DNA of 64,000 nt from contig JAFQKI010000016.1 in the NCBI GenBank assembly GCA_017396945.1, positions 16,703-80,702 on the forward strand, in the 5' to 3' direction. The position numbers were made by a program, and so were the translations under genes. Below, one piece after another: positions 27,173 to 35,903 of this stretch (its first letter is position 1; each line of letters begins with the position of its first letter). Source of the DNA: Muribaculaceae bacterium (GTDB lineage Bacteria > Bacteroidota > Bacteroidia > Bacteroidales > Muribaculaceae). A model generated the notes under the pieces. The model worked only from the letters and a program-made list of their open reading frames with translations. It made no database searches and was not told the DNA's origin.

Positions 27173-27214
27173 CGATTATAATAAATACCGCTCAACATAA
27201 AAACACAAATGGTT

Positions 27215-30079
27215 ATGAAAAGAGTTATCCTGACAATTTTGACGGCAATCTCATTCGCCACCTATACCAATGCCGCACAGTACTTAATCAGCCCTGAAGC
27301 AACAACTGCCGGGAGTACCATTACCCACAAAGGTAACGACTTTATCGTAGGCACTAATGCCTTTTCAACTTTCACGGCATTGGCAGACATTACTCTTGAA
27401 GAGAATTCCATCGTATATGTAGCGCCGGGTACATACTCCACCGATGCAACATTCACTACCGCCGGCCTCACATTCTTAGGGAATAACGCCTATCAAGATT
27501 GGACGGTTACTCGCAACGAGGAGTCGATAATTACCGCGACTATCAACATCGAGGCGAGCAATATCACCATCAATGGGTTCAAATTTACCGAAAACGGTCG
27601 TCTTGTGTCAAAAAACGCCACAAACACCGCTCCGTTCAGTAACATCAAAATCATTTACAACGTAGTGAGCGGTGCGACACTGCAACGCACCAAGAGTTAT
27701 GCGGTGTTTCACATTGGTAATCGTGCGGCCGGGACAACCGCACCCACCGAAGTCGCACATCGCAGATACAAAGATTGTGAAATCGCTCACAACTACTTCG
27801 TGGGAGATGACACCCACTACTCCAACAATATCCAATTGGCTGGATCGTTTGGCACGACTCAAATCTATGACAACTACTTCTATTATGGCGGCACAAGTGT
27901 CCTCATCGACAATGCCCAAGGCGATATAAAAGTATTCAACAACGTGTTTAAAAATGTTGGAGCGTCAACAACCGCAAGCCCCGACGGCGAAACTGCAGGT
28001 GACTTCTGTGTTGCGTTGATGCGCAGTGCCTATGCCAATAGCACAACACTCTATATCCAAAGTAACGAATTTGATGGTTGTTACGGACAAGGTTCTTACT
28101 TCTGTCCTATCAGAATATTTCCAGGCTCAAGCACAAATTTAGTTGATCCTGTCAATCTAAGAGTTCACATCAATTACAACACGTTTAAGAAACTAACAGC
28201 ATCTGTACCCACCAACAATGCTCAAGCCGGAGAGACACTTATTTTATATGCCGATAAATCAACTTCTAAAAACATAAGATTTAACTTGGCACATAATCAC
28301 TATGACAATAGATTTTACAAATACGCCTACGTGACGCTTGATGATGGTTTGGGACAAAGAGAAATCTATGCAAGTCAATTTGCCCGATTTCGTTTTGGTG
28401 GCGATTACTCAACATTTGGAACAAGCGTGCTCAATGGAGTGCAAGTAACCAACCACGCAACCAATGTCACTCTTGGTGACAACACCGTATTACAAAGTTT
28501 TGACATCGATCCAAAAACAGGCGACATGTACTTCCAACAAGTGATGAACGGCACCAGAACAACCACTTACAACAACCTATATGGCTTTACCAATGGCAAC
28601 CATGAGCCACTCGTTGTAACCCGCGTGCCATGTACAGCAATCGACGGATACGCCTACACATATTCTTCAAGTGTGGAAAGCATGGAAGTCGGCAAAGCCG
28701 GACACGGCACAAACATGTGTCTTGTGAGAGATAGCAATGGCGAGTTATGGATTTGGGCAGGTGGCAAAGCCGAAGATAATGGCACCGAGGACGACAAATC
28801 AACCTCAACCGCTCGATTTAAATTTAAGAAAGGTACCGACATCAATTTTGATGGCACAGGGAATACCGATAGCGGAGTAATATATTTTGATGTAAATAAC
28901 AGTTCAAATGAATATCCCGCCGTAGATGAGAATTCACGTTTGCTTTGTGTCAGAACGACATCAAGTAGCAAAAACACTTACCACATCTACAATCTTGATG
29001 ATGCGCTGAACGGAATAAAAACCAAATACAAAAAAGTCGTGTTGAACAAACTCGATTATGCTCAAAGCGACATCAACAGCGACAACGGATATTTGACTTG
29101 GTCGTTCCAAAGTTATGATATATGCGGCGATTATATCTATATGCTCGAAGGAGTATCTAATCTTGCAAACAACAGCACAGAATCGGGCAAACCAACCCTC
29201 ATTATAAGCACTTATAACTGGCGTACCGAACAGTGGGTGGAACGCCATCGACTCAACTACGGTCGCATTAACGACACTTATGGTGAGCCTGAAGGTTTTG
29301 TCGTTAAACCTGATGAATATGGTCATGTCAATGCCTATGTGGTAGTAGCTGTAGGGAATAGTGGTGCAAGAAAAGCCAATGTGTATAAATTTGTCATCGA
29401 CTATCATCGCCAATGGGATAGCACAACCGGAGCAGCAGTAACAATCGGTACCGATACAAAGGTTATCTCAAATTTTAGCAATTTTGCAAACTATCCCGAA
29501 GATGACCCGGCGATAAGTTTCAGCACCGATGTTCAACAAATCAATCTCGTTGCGGCTACCACCTCCGAAAATCCCCAACAGACCGTGACCATCACCAATG
29601 CGAATTACTTGCATGGACAATGGCATGGCACAATCACCGGAACCGATGCCGACGCGTTTGAGGTGAGCATTTCAGATAACACCCCATTCTCAACCACAGC
29701 AACCGCAACGGTAACATTCAAGCCCGATGACAAGCGGAGCAATTACACTGCCGTACTGCGTTTACACTCACCACTTGCCACTTCCAATGTCGAGTCAAAC
29801 GATATTGTAATACCGATTGTCGCAAAAAATGAGGACACAACCGTAGGTATCGGAGCGACCACACTACCCGATTGCGACCCCGTGGTTATAGTCAATGGCA
29901 ATAACATAAACATTTCAGGAATAGATGTTGAATCAACCGACATCTACTCAACTTGCGGGAAACTGATAGGCTCATATACCGGCAACCATATAACCCACAA
30001 CATCACAACCGGCATATACATAATCGCCATCACCGACACCTATGGCAACCCCTACACTCAAAAAGTCATAATTCAATAA
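27215..30079 (+). CDS. Large secreted beta-helix protein with T9SS-like C-terminal tail
   Basis: 954 residues from ATG 27215 (an in-frame ATG lies at 27209). A signal peptide (KRVILTILTAISFATYTNA) leads to a region of about 100-400 with repeated short strands and Asn-rich turns (TINIEASNITINGFKFTENG, IKIIYNVVSGATL), suggesting a parallel beta-helix. Residues of about 770-860 look like an Ig-like choice-of-anchor D/ASH module (VTITNANYLHG, TVTFKPDDKRS). The last 80 residues end GIYIIAITDTYGNPYTQKVI plus IQ, the pattern of type IX secretion sorting domains. It is probably exported to the surface or medium; the ligand is unknown. Confidence 0.75.
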   Translation: MKRVILTILTAISFATYTNAAQYLISPEATTAGSTITHKGNDFIVGTNAFSTFTALADITLEENSIVYVAPGTYSTDATFTTAGLTFLGNNAYQDWTVTRNEESIITATINIEASNITINGFKFTENGRLVSKNATNTAPFSNIKIIYNVVSGATLQRTKSYAVFHIGNRAAGTTAPTEVAHRRYKDCEIAHNYFVGDDTHYSNNIQLAGSFGTTQIYDNYFYYGGTSVLIDNAQGDIKVFNNVFKNVGASTTASPDGETAGDFCVALMRSAYANSTTLYIQSNEFDGCYGQGSYFCPIRIFPGSSTNLVDPVNLRVHINYNTFKKLTASVPTNNAQAGETLILYADKSTSKNIRFNLAHNHYDNRFYKYAYVTLDDGLGQREIYASQFARFRFGGDYSTFGTSVLNGVQVTNHATNVTLGDNTVLQSFDIDPKTGDMYFQQVMNGTRTTTYNNLYGFTNGNHEPLVVTRVPCTAIDGYAYTYSSSVESMEVGKAGHGTNMCLVRDSNGELWIWAGGKAEDNGTEDDKSTSTARFKFKKGTDINFDGTGNTDSGVIYFDVNNSSNEYPAVDENSRLLCVRTTSSSKNTYHIYNLDDALNGIKTKYKKVVLNKLDYAQSDINSDNGYLTWSFQSYDICGDYIYMLEGVSNLANNSTESGKPTLIISTYNWRTEQWVERHRLNYGRINDTYGEPEGFVVKPDEYGHVNAYVVVAVGNSGARKANVYKFVIDYHRQWDSTTGAAVTIGTDTKVISNFSNFANYPEDDPAISFSTDVQQINLVAATTSENPQQTVTITNANYLHGQWHGTITGTDADAFEVSISDNTPFSTTATATVTFKPDDKRSNYTAVLRLHSPLATSNVESNDIVIPIVAKNEDTTVGIGATTLPDCDPVVIVNGNNINISGIDVESTDIYSTCGKLIGSYTGNHITHNITTGIYIIAITDTYGNPYTQKVIIQ

Positions 30080-30094
30080 TAACCAAATTCCATA

Positions 30095-30133
30095 TAAAAA
30101 TAAGCAGGTTTAACGAGCCTGCTTATTTTTATG
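30095..30133 (+). terminator. Intrinsic terminator after the beta-helix exoprotein gene
   Basis: Perfect 15-bp inverted repeat ataaaaataagcagg (30095-30109) and its complement (30119-30133), loop of 9 nt, with T-rich 3' arm. Confidence 0.9.
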
Positions 30134-30233
30134 CCATGCGTTTAATTGCACTGCTACAAACCATCAGGAGTCGGCATAAATTGCCTCAACTCCTATTATT
30201 ATCAAAAATTTAATCCACTTTTTTGTCTTTTAA

Positions 30234-30265
30234 TTTGGTTTATATTATAAACTTGTTTATCTTTG
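30234..30265 (+). promoter_or_regulatory. Promoter of the membrane protein/regulator pair
   Basis: TTTG at 30234-30237 and TATCTTTG at 30258-30265, 20 nt apart. Confidence 0.7.
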
Positions 30266-30303
30266 CAAAGAATTAACTTTTTTAATAACAAAATAGCGAG
30301 ATA

Positions 30304-30918
30304 ATGGACAAGAAAAATTTCACAACCGAAAAGAGCTTTGAGATTATAACACAGATGATTGAGCAGTCAAAACAAAATCTAAATAGGCACAATTTCAATC
30401 CATGGATAGGTTGGGGGGTATATACAACACTATTGGGATTGGCGATCTATTGCATTGTTGAGTGTACCGGAGTCAATCAATGGTATTGGTTATGGTTCCT
30501 GGAATTTGGCTACGCCATTTATGACTGCAAACGCAATGAAAAAGCCGACCCCGGCATAAGAAGCCACATAGACAAAGCTATTAATGGTATTTGGAAAGCT
30601 CTTGGGTGGCTTTACACTCTTACTCCCATCGCAATGACCTTTATGGCAATTTATTTTCAACATTATTATGCACTAAATATGATAATGCCACTTATATTGA
30701 TTTACACGATTATAGGTGTCGCATTTACAGGTGTGATTTTGCGTGAAAAGTGGATTACCACAATCCCTATCATCTGTTCACTATCTCCTCTATATATGTT
30801 TGGCGTGATTTCGTCACAACAATTCTCCAATGCTCACATTCTGTGGTTCACTGTCACATTTTTCTGCGTTATGGTGATTCCCGGCTTTATTTTAAACCAT
30901 AAGAGCAAAATCAGATGA
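30304..30918 (+). CDS. Multi-pass membrane protein, unknown function
   Basis: 204 residues. An N-terminal cytoplasmic stretch (KSFEIITQMIEQSKQNLNRH) precedes five or six hydrophobic segments, among them IGWGVYTTLLGLAIYCIVEC, TPIAMTFMAIYFQ and LILIYTIIGVAFTGVIL. I do not recognise a catalytic motif. Its stop overlaps the start of the winged-helix regulator by 4 nt (ATGA), so the two are translationally coupled and probably work together. This arrangement is familiar in Bacteroidota, but no function is known to me. Confidence 0.72.
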   Translation: MDKKNFTTEKSFEIITQMIEQSKQNLNRHNFNPWIGWGVYTTLLGLAIYCIVECTGVNQWYWLWFLEFGYAIYDCKRNEKADPGIRSHIDKAINGIWKALGWLYTLTPIAMTFMAIYFQHYYALNMIMPLILIYTIIGVAFTGVILREKWITTIPIICSLSPLYMFGVISSQQFSNAHILWFTVTFFCVMVIPGFILNHKSKIR

Positions 30919-31199
30919 GATTTAAAGAATTAGACCCATTGCTACACTCTCCACTACGACTTGCAGTGATGTCAATACTTGTAAGTGCCGAAAGTGCCGA
31001 CTTTGTCTATCTCAAGCAACAGACCAATGCGACAGCAGGCAATCTTAGTGTGCAACTTGACAAACTACAAACAGCAGGCTACATCTCCATCGAAAAAGGG
31101 TTTAAAGGGAAAAAGCCATGCACAACCTGTCGCATTACAGCCGAAGGCGTAGCCCGATTTGATGAATATGTCAATGCCTTGCGTGGATATATAGGGTAG
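30915..31199 (+). CDS. Winged-helix transcriptional regulator
   Basis: 94 residues with a winged-helix fold of the HTH_34/ArsR-MarR-like type. RLAVMSILVSAESADFVYLK leads into the recognition-helix region NATAGNLSVQLDKLQTAGYI; the wing is SIEKGFKGKKPCTTCRITAE. There is no separate ligand domain, so regulation may depend on the membrane partner encoded just upstream. Autoregulation of this two-gene operon is a reasonable guess. Confidence 0.85.
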   Translation: MRFKELDPLLHSPLRLAVMSILVSAESADFVYLKQQTNATAGNLSVQLDKLQTAGYISIEKGFKGKKPCTTCRITAEGVARFDEYVNALRGYIG

Positions 31200-31225
31200 G
31201 ATTTTCAAGTGTGGCGTAAAAGTCG

Positions 31226-31233
31226 TAACTTTG
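31226..31233 (+). promoter_or_regulatory. -7 element upstream of prfB
   Basis: TAACTTTG, 51 nt before the prfB ATG. No clear TTTG at the standard spacing. Confidence 0.5.
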
Positions 31234-31284
31234 CAAAAAGATTAAAAGAAAGCATTAACAAACTTATTTCTGAAAGAAAAATCT

Positions 31285-32407
31285 ATGATTACTCAGGAAC
31301 AGCTAAAAGAGACTTTTGAACGCAAGCTCGCGTTGAGGAGGTATCTTTGACATCGACAGCAAGAAAATAGAGGTAGAAGAAGAAGAGTTGCGCACCCACG
31401 TACCAGATTTCTGGGAACACCCCAAAGAAGCGCAACTGCAAATGAAAAAAATCAAAGACATAAAAATGTGGATTGACGGCTATGCCGAAGTGGAAAAAGC
31501 CGTCGATGAGTTGCAAATCGGGTGGGACTTCTGCAAAGAAGGCCTTATCGAGGAAGCAGAACTCGACAATCTATATAACGATGCCATAACTAAGATTGAA
31601 AATCTTGAGTTGCGCAACATGTTGCGCCGCGAAGAGGATAAGCTCGGGGTGGTACTTAAGATCAACTCAGGAGCCGGTGGCACAGAGAGCCAAGATTGGG
31701 CTTCGATGTTGATGAGAATGTATCTGCGCTGGTGCGAAAAGAATGGTTACAAGACATCTATAGCCAACCTTCTCGACGGCGATGAAGCCGGTATAAAATC
31801 ATGCACAATCAATGTTGAAGGGGACTTTGCCTACGGCTATCTGAAGAGCGAAAACGGAGTGCATCGTCTCGTGCGCGTGTCGCCCTACAACGCTCAAGGT
31901 AAACGCATGACCTCATTTGCATCGGTATTTGTGACTCCGCTTGTCGATGACACAATCGAAGTGAAAGTTGAGACCGCTCTACTCTCTTGGGACACATTCC
32001 GTTCGGGAGGCGCCGGAGGTCAGAACGTGAACAAGGTAGAATCAGGTGTGCGCTTGCGCTATCAATTCACCGACCCCTATACCGGCGAGAAAGAGGAAAT
32101 CCTCATCGAAAACACCGAAACCCGCGACCAGCCCAAGAATAAAGAGAACGCCTTGCGTCAACTTCGCTCTATCCTCTATGATAAAGAACTTCAACACCGC
32201 TTGCAAGAGCAAGCCAAGGTTGAGGCGGGCAAAATGAAAATCGAATGGGGCTCACAGATACGTAGCTATGTGTTTGACGACCGCCGAGTGAAAGATCATC
32301 GTACCAATTTCCAAACATCAGACGTAAATGGAGTGATGGATGGTGATCTTGACGGATTTATTAAAGCCTACTTAATGGAATTTGCCGGAACCGACGCCAA
32401 CGAATAA
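31285..32407 (+). CDS. prfB: Peptide chain release factor 2, with programmed +1 frameshift
   Basis: The full protein (373 residues) is read from ATG 31285 for 21 codons, then shifts +1 at CTT TGA C (31345-31351) and continues from 31349 to 32407. Upstream of the slip codon is AGGAGG (31336-31341), the internal Shine-Dalgarno-like stimulator known from prfB of other bacteria. The UGA at 31348-31350 makes RF2 synthesis depend on low RF2. The tryptic GGQ hydrolysis motif is at residues 244-246. The stop-codon recognition tripeptide is SPY (199-201) rather than the usual SPF. argB follows 17 nt later. Confidence 0.95.
31336..31351 (+). promoter_or_regulatory. prfB programmed frameshift site
   Basis: AGGAGG followed by TAT CTT TGA C. 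The anti-Shine-Dalgarno-pairing sequence ends 3 nt before the CTT slip codon, the spacing of the classical RF2 +1 frameshift. Confidence 0.95.
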
Positions 32408-32424
32408 TAAACAACAGAAAACCG

Positions 32425-33198
32425 ATGAAAGAAAAACTTACGATAGTAAAAGTCGGAGGAAAAATCGTAGAGGAACCTGAAACACTTGCGGCACTTCTGC
32501 GCGATTTCTCATCAATCGACGGATACAAAATGCTTGTGCATGGAGGAGGCCGCTCCGCGACAAAGGTTGCCGCACAACTCGGCATCGAGACCACAATGGT
32601 CGATGGTCGCCGTGTAACCGACACCGAGATGCTAAATGTCGTGACAATGGTGTATGGCGGACTGGTAAACAAAAACATCGTAGCCGGTTTGCAAAGTAAC
32701 GGAATTAATGCCCTCGGCATGACCGGAGCCGACATGAACATAATACGCAGCGAGAAACGCCCTATAAAAACCGTTGATTATGGTTGGGTGGGAGACGTGA
32801 AAGAGGTCAATGGCGCAGCATTGGCATCGCTTATTAAAAGCGGAGTAGTGCCTGTAATCGCGCCACTCACACACGACAAAGCCGGGCACATGCTCAACAC
32901 CAACGCCGACACCATGGCAGGTGAATGCGCCAAGGGGCTTGCCGAGATTTTTGACGTGCATTTGGTATTCTGCTTTGAAAAAGCGGGCGTGCTAAGAGAT
33001 GAAAACGATGACAATTCTGTCGTTACAGAAATAGATCGCGCGACATACGCCCAATTGCTTGAAGATGGTATCGTTTCGGGTGGAATGATTCCGAAACTCG
33101 ACAATGCGTTTGAAGCAATCTCATCGGGAGTGAGCGAAGTCATAATCACCAAAGCCTCAGCACTCAACGACCTATCACTCGGCAGTCATCTGAAATAA
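32425..33198 (+). CDS. argB: Acetylglutamate kinase (possibly acting on N-succinylglutamate)
   Basis: 257 residues of the amino-acid-kinase fold: KLTIVKVGGKIVEEPETLAA, the nucleotide loop LVHGGGRSATKVAA, MVDGRRVTDTEML and the C-terminal GGMIPKLDNAFEAISSGVSE. It phosphorylates the gamma-carboxyl of an N-acyl glutamate in arginine synthesis. In Bacteroides the pathway is known to use N-succinyl rather than N-acetyl intermediates, so the substrate here may be N-succinylglutamate. Other arg genes are not in the window. It shares a transcript with prfB and is followed by a terminator. Confidence 0.93.
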   Translation: MKEKLTIVKVGGKIVEEPETLAALLRDFSSIDGYKMLVHGGGRSATKVAAQLGIETTMVDGRRVTDTEMLNVVTMVYGGLVNKNIVAGLQSNGINALGMTGADMNIIRSEKRPIKTVDYGWVGDVKEVNGAALASLIKSGVVPVIAPLTHDKAGHMLNTNADTMAGECAKGLAEIFDVHLVFCFEKAGVLRDENDDNSVVTEIDRATYAQLLEDGIVSGGMIPKLDNAFEAISSGVSEVIITKASALNDLSLGSHLK

Positions 33199-33247
33199 AT
33201 ACAGCGCATCACTATAACACAAAAAGAGTTAAAAACGTTAAGAAATG

Positions 33248-33275
33248 TAGGGGGGGTAATTGCCCCCTATTTTTT
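33248..33275 (+). terminator. Intrinsic terminator after argB
   Basis: Seven-bp stem TAGGGGG / CCCCCTA (33248-33254 and 33263-33269), 8-nt loop, followed by six T. Confidence 0.88.
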
Positions 33276-33286
33276 ATATAACTTTG
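33260..33286 (+). promoter_or_regulatory. Promoter of the outer-membrane beta-barrel gene
   Basis: TAACTTTG at 33279-33286; a TTG at 33260-33262 lies 16 nt upstream, slightly short. It overlaps the argB terminator. The implied leader is about 100 nt. Confidence 0.5.
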
Positions 33287-33391
33287 TGGCATAATTAGAC
33301 CGACTTATAAAAAAATCACGAGTCGAGTGTAACAAATTTTCAGTACAATCGTCTAATAGTTGTAACAACAAAAAAAATCATTCACAAAACG

Positions 33392-35824
33392 ATGAAACGA
33401 CTAAACACATTGCTGACATTAGCACTATCATTAATCTCAACCATTGCCACAGCAAGCAACTACAACGTAAAAGGTGTTGTCACAGATAGCGAAGGTACAG
33501 GCGAGCCATACGCCACAATACGCATCTATAACACCGCCGACAGCATCAAGCCGGCAATCACCTCAACAACCGACATCGACGGAGCTTTTAACTCGACTCT
33601 CGATAACGCCGGCGACTATCGCATCTCCATATATGCCGTAGGCATGGGAGAAATCACACGAGATTTTTCAGTTTCAGACAATGCGCCGACAGCCGATTTG
33701 GGTTCAATAGCGCTTGAAACCGCCGAAAACGTGCTTGGCGAAGTGCAAGTTGTAGCACAACGACCATTGGTGAGCCGTGAAATCGACCGCATAGGATATG
33801 ACGTGCAAGCCGACGAGGACTCCAAGACATCGACCGTCATCGAGATGTTGCGCAAAATACCAATGGTGAGCGTCGATGCCGACAACACCATTAAAGTGAG
33901 AGGCAACACCAACTTCAAAATCTATAAAAACGGACGTCCCAACAACGCTTTCTCCAACAATCCCAAAGAGGTATTGGCAGCGATCCCCGCGTCAATGATA
34001 AAACGCATCGAAATCATCACCGAACCGGGAGCGCAATATGACGCCGAGGGAGTGGGTGCGATTATCAACATCATAACCAACGATAACACCGCCATAAAAG
34101 GGATAATGGGCAACGTAAGCCTGCAAGCCAACACTCTCAATTGGGTACCGCAACCCAATGTGTGGCTATCATCACAAATCGACAAAGTTACATTCTCACT
34201 CTATGGCGGATATTCTCACCTAAACGACAAAATGAGTGAATACGAAAACGATAGTCATTATTATTACAAAGATTCAGGAGCGACATTAGACTATGACAAC
34301 TATGTGGCAAACGAGGGAGACTTAGCCTACTGGGGATTTGATGCCAGCTATGAATTGGACTCACTCAACCTATTCACGACCGAATTGAACGGATATTTCT
34401 ATGATGTAGATGTATTTGGCAACACATCTTTACACATGAAAAACAATACAGGGTCAACATTATACTCTTACAACACTATACTCGACTACCCCAAATACAG
34501 TTATTTAGATTTCAGCGGAAGTCTCAACTATCAACGCCTGACACGTCGCAAAGGAGAGACAATCACCCTGTCATATATGATTTCATCTACCGGGCAAGAC
34601 CGCAAGCAAAATGAGGAATATACCGATATGGTAAATATGCCCGTCAATTACACCGGGACAAGTTCAATCTACAATCTCAACTTTATGGAGCATACGTTCC
34701 AAGCCGATTGGGCGAGACCATTAACAGAGCGACACACTCTCAATTTTGGAGCAAAATACATCTTGCGCGACAATCATAGTACCGACCAAATGGCATATAT
34801 CGGAGCTGACACACTTCACACCGACTTCTCTCACATCACGCAAGTAGCAGCCGCATACGGCGAATATCGCCTAAATATAGGCAAATGGAGCGCGAGAGCC
34901 GGATTACGCTATGAATACTCCAATCTTAAAGCCAAGTTTAAAGATGGCTCAAATCCCGATTTCAGCCAAAATCTCAACGACTGGGTTCCATCGGCGGCAA
35001 TCTCTTGGCGTGCCAACGATGCCAACAGTTTTACGTTTAACTATGCCACTCGCATCAACCGCCCCGGCATCAGCTACCTTAATCCGGCTGAAGAAGGAAG
35101 CCCTACAAGTGTCAACACCGGCAATCCCAATTTGAAGAGCGTGCGCCACAATTCACTAAAACTCAGCTATATGTTAATCAAACCCAAGTTCAATCTCAAC
35201 ACCTCTGTAAGCTATGAGTTTTCCAATAATGTGTTGACAAGCTACAACTATGTTAAAGACAACGTAGTGTATCGCACTTATGACAACATCGGCAATCGTC
35301 ACAACCTTGACATCAACGCCTACCTGCAATGGAACCCAACGCCCAAAACCCAAGTAATGCTCAACGGCACATTGTGGTACATCAAATACAAAAACGAACC
35401 ACTCGGCATGAGTCTCGGTCGCTGGGATTGGTACGCATTCGCCCGCGTATCTCAACAACTCCCATGGAAATTACGTGGAGAAATCGCCGTTGCACGCCAT
35501 TCGGGATATGTCAACGATGTTTACAGCTATTATGACCGCGGAGGCATCGGGTCGGTTCAATTTCACTTGTCACTTCAACGCTCATTCCTCAAAGATGATC
35601 GCTTGACCATTGCTGCCTACTGGATGAACCCCATAGGACAATCACAACGCATATCCACTACACACATTGTAAATGGTGACTACATCGGACAAGAAATCAC
35701 TCGCTCAATCCACAACAGCCTTGCGATGTTCCGCGTCTCATATCGTTTTGGCTCACTCAACGCCCAAGTGAAGAAAACCGCAGCCTCAATCGAAAACGAC
35801 GACCTCGTAGGCCGCAAGAAATAA
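33392..35824 (+). CDS. Outer-membrane beta-barrel family protein (TonB-receptor-like)
   Basis: 810 residues. A signal peptide (KRLNTLLTLALSLISTIATA) is followed by a carboxypeptidase-regulatory-like beta-sandwich (about 26-110, starting NVKGVVTDSEGTGEPYATIR). A plug-like region follows with the typical TVIEMLRKIPMVSVDADNTI, IKVRGNTNFKIYKNGRP and IEIITEPGAQYDAEGVGAII motifs. The rest is barrel with alternating aromatic strands. This is the outer_membrane_beta-barrel_3 type. It is probably a TonB-dependent or related transporter, but no TonB box was confirmed and no SusD partner is adjacent. Confidence 0.85.
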   Translation: MKRLNTLLTLALSLISTIATASNYNVKGVVTDSEGTGEPYATIRIYNTADSIKPAITSTTDIDGAFNSTLDNAGDYRISIYAVGMGEITRDFSVSDNAPTADLGSIALETAENVLGEVQVVAQRPLVSREIDRIGYDVQADEDSKTSTVIEMLRKIPMVSVDADNTIKVRGNTNFKIYKNGRPNNAFSNNPKEVLAAIPASMIKRIEIITEPGAQYDAEGVGAIINIITNDNTAIKGIMGNVSLQANTLNWVPQPNVWLSSQIDKVTFSLYGGYSHLNDKMSEYENDSHYYYKDSGATLDYDNYVANEGDLAYWGFDASYELDSLNLFTTELNGYFYDVDVFGNTSLHMKNNTGSTLYSYNTILDYPKYSYLDFSGSLNYQRLTRRKGETITLSYMISSTGQDRKQNEEYTDMVNMPVNYTGTSSIYNLNFMEHTFQADWARPLTERHTLNFGAKYILRDNHSTDQMAYIGADTLHTDFSHITQVAAAYGEYRLNIGKWSARAGLRYEYSNLKAKFKDGSNPDFSQNLNDWVPSAAISWRANDANSFTFNYATRINRPGISYLNPAEEGSPTSVNTGNPNLKSVRHNSLKLSYMLIKPKFNLNTSVSYEFSNNVLTSYNYVKDNVVYRTYDNIGNRHNLDINAYLQWNPTPKTQVMLNGTLWYIKYKNEPLGMSLGRWDWYAFARVSQQLPWKLRGEIAVARHSGYVNDVYSYYDRGGIGSVQFHLSLQRSFLKDDRLTIAAYWMNPIGQSQRISTTHIVNGDYIGQEITRSIHNSLAMFRVSYRFGSLNAQVKKTAASIENDDLVGRKK

Positions 35825-35849
35825 CCACTCACAAACAAGAGCATATAAT

Positions 35850-35881
35850 AACCGCCGATATTCCTTCGAATATCGGCGGTT
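35850..35881 (+). terminator. Bidirectional terminator between converging genes
   Basis: Perfect 14-bp stem aaccgccgatattc / gaatatcggcggtt (35850-35863 and 35868-35881) with a 4-nt CTTC loop. A T-rich stretch follows on the plus strand. It serves the beta-barrel gene and probably also the minus-strand glycosidase gene. Confidence 0.93.
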
Positions 35882-35903
35882 AATCTTTTTATTTTGTTTG
35901 ATT

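Noticed and set aside
31342-31349. TATCTTTG inside the prfB frameshift site, matching the promoter -7 consensus, with a TTTG 23 nt upstream (31315-31318)
   Set aside because: The bases are fully explained by the recoding signal (TAT CTT TGA C), the spacing is long, and a separate -7 box exists upstream of the gene at 31226.
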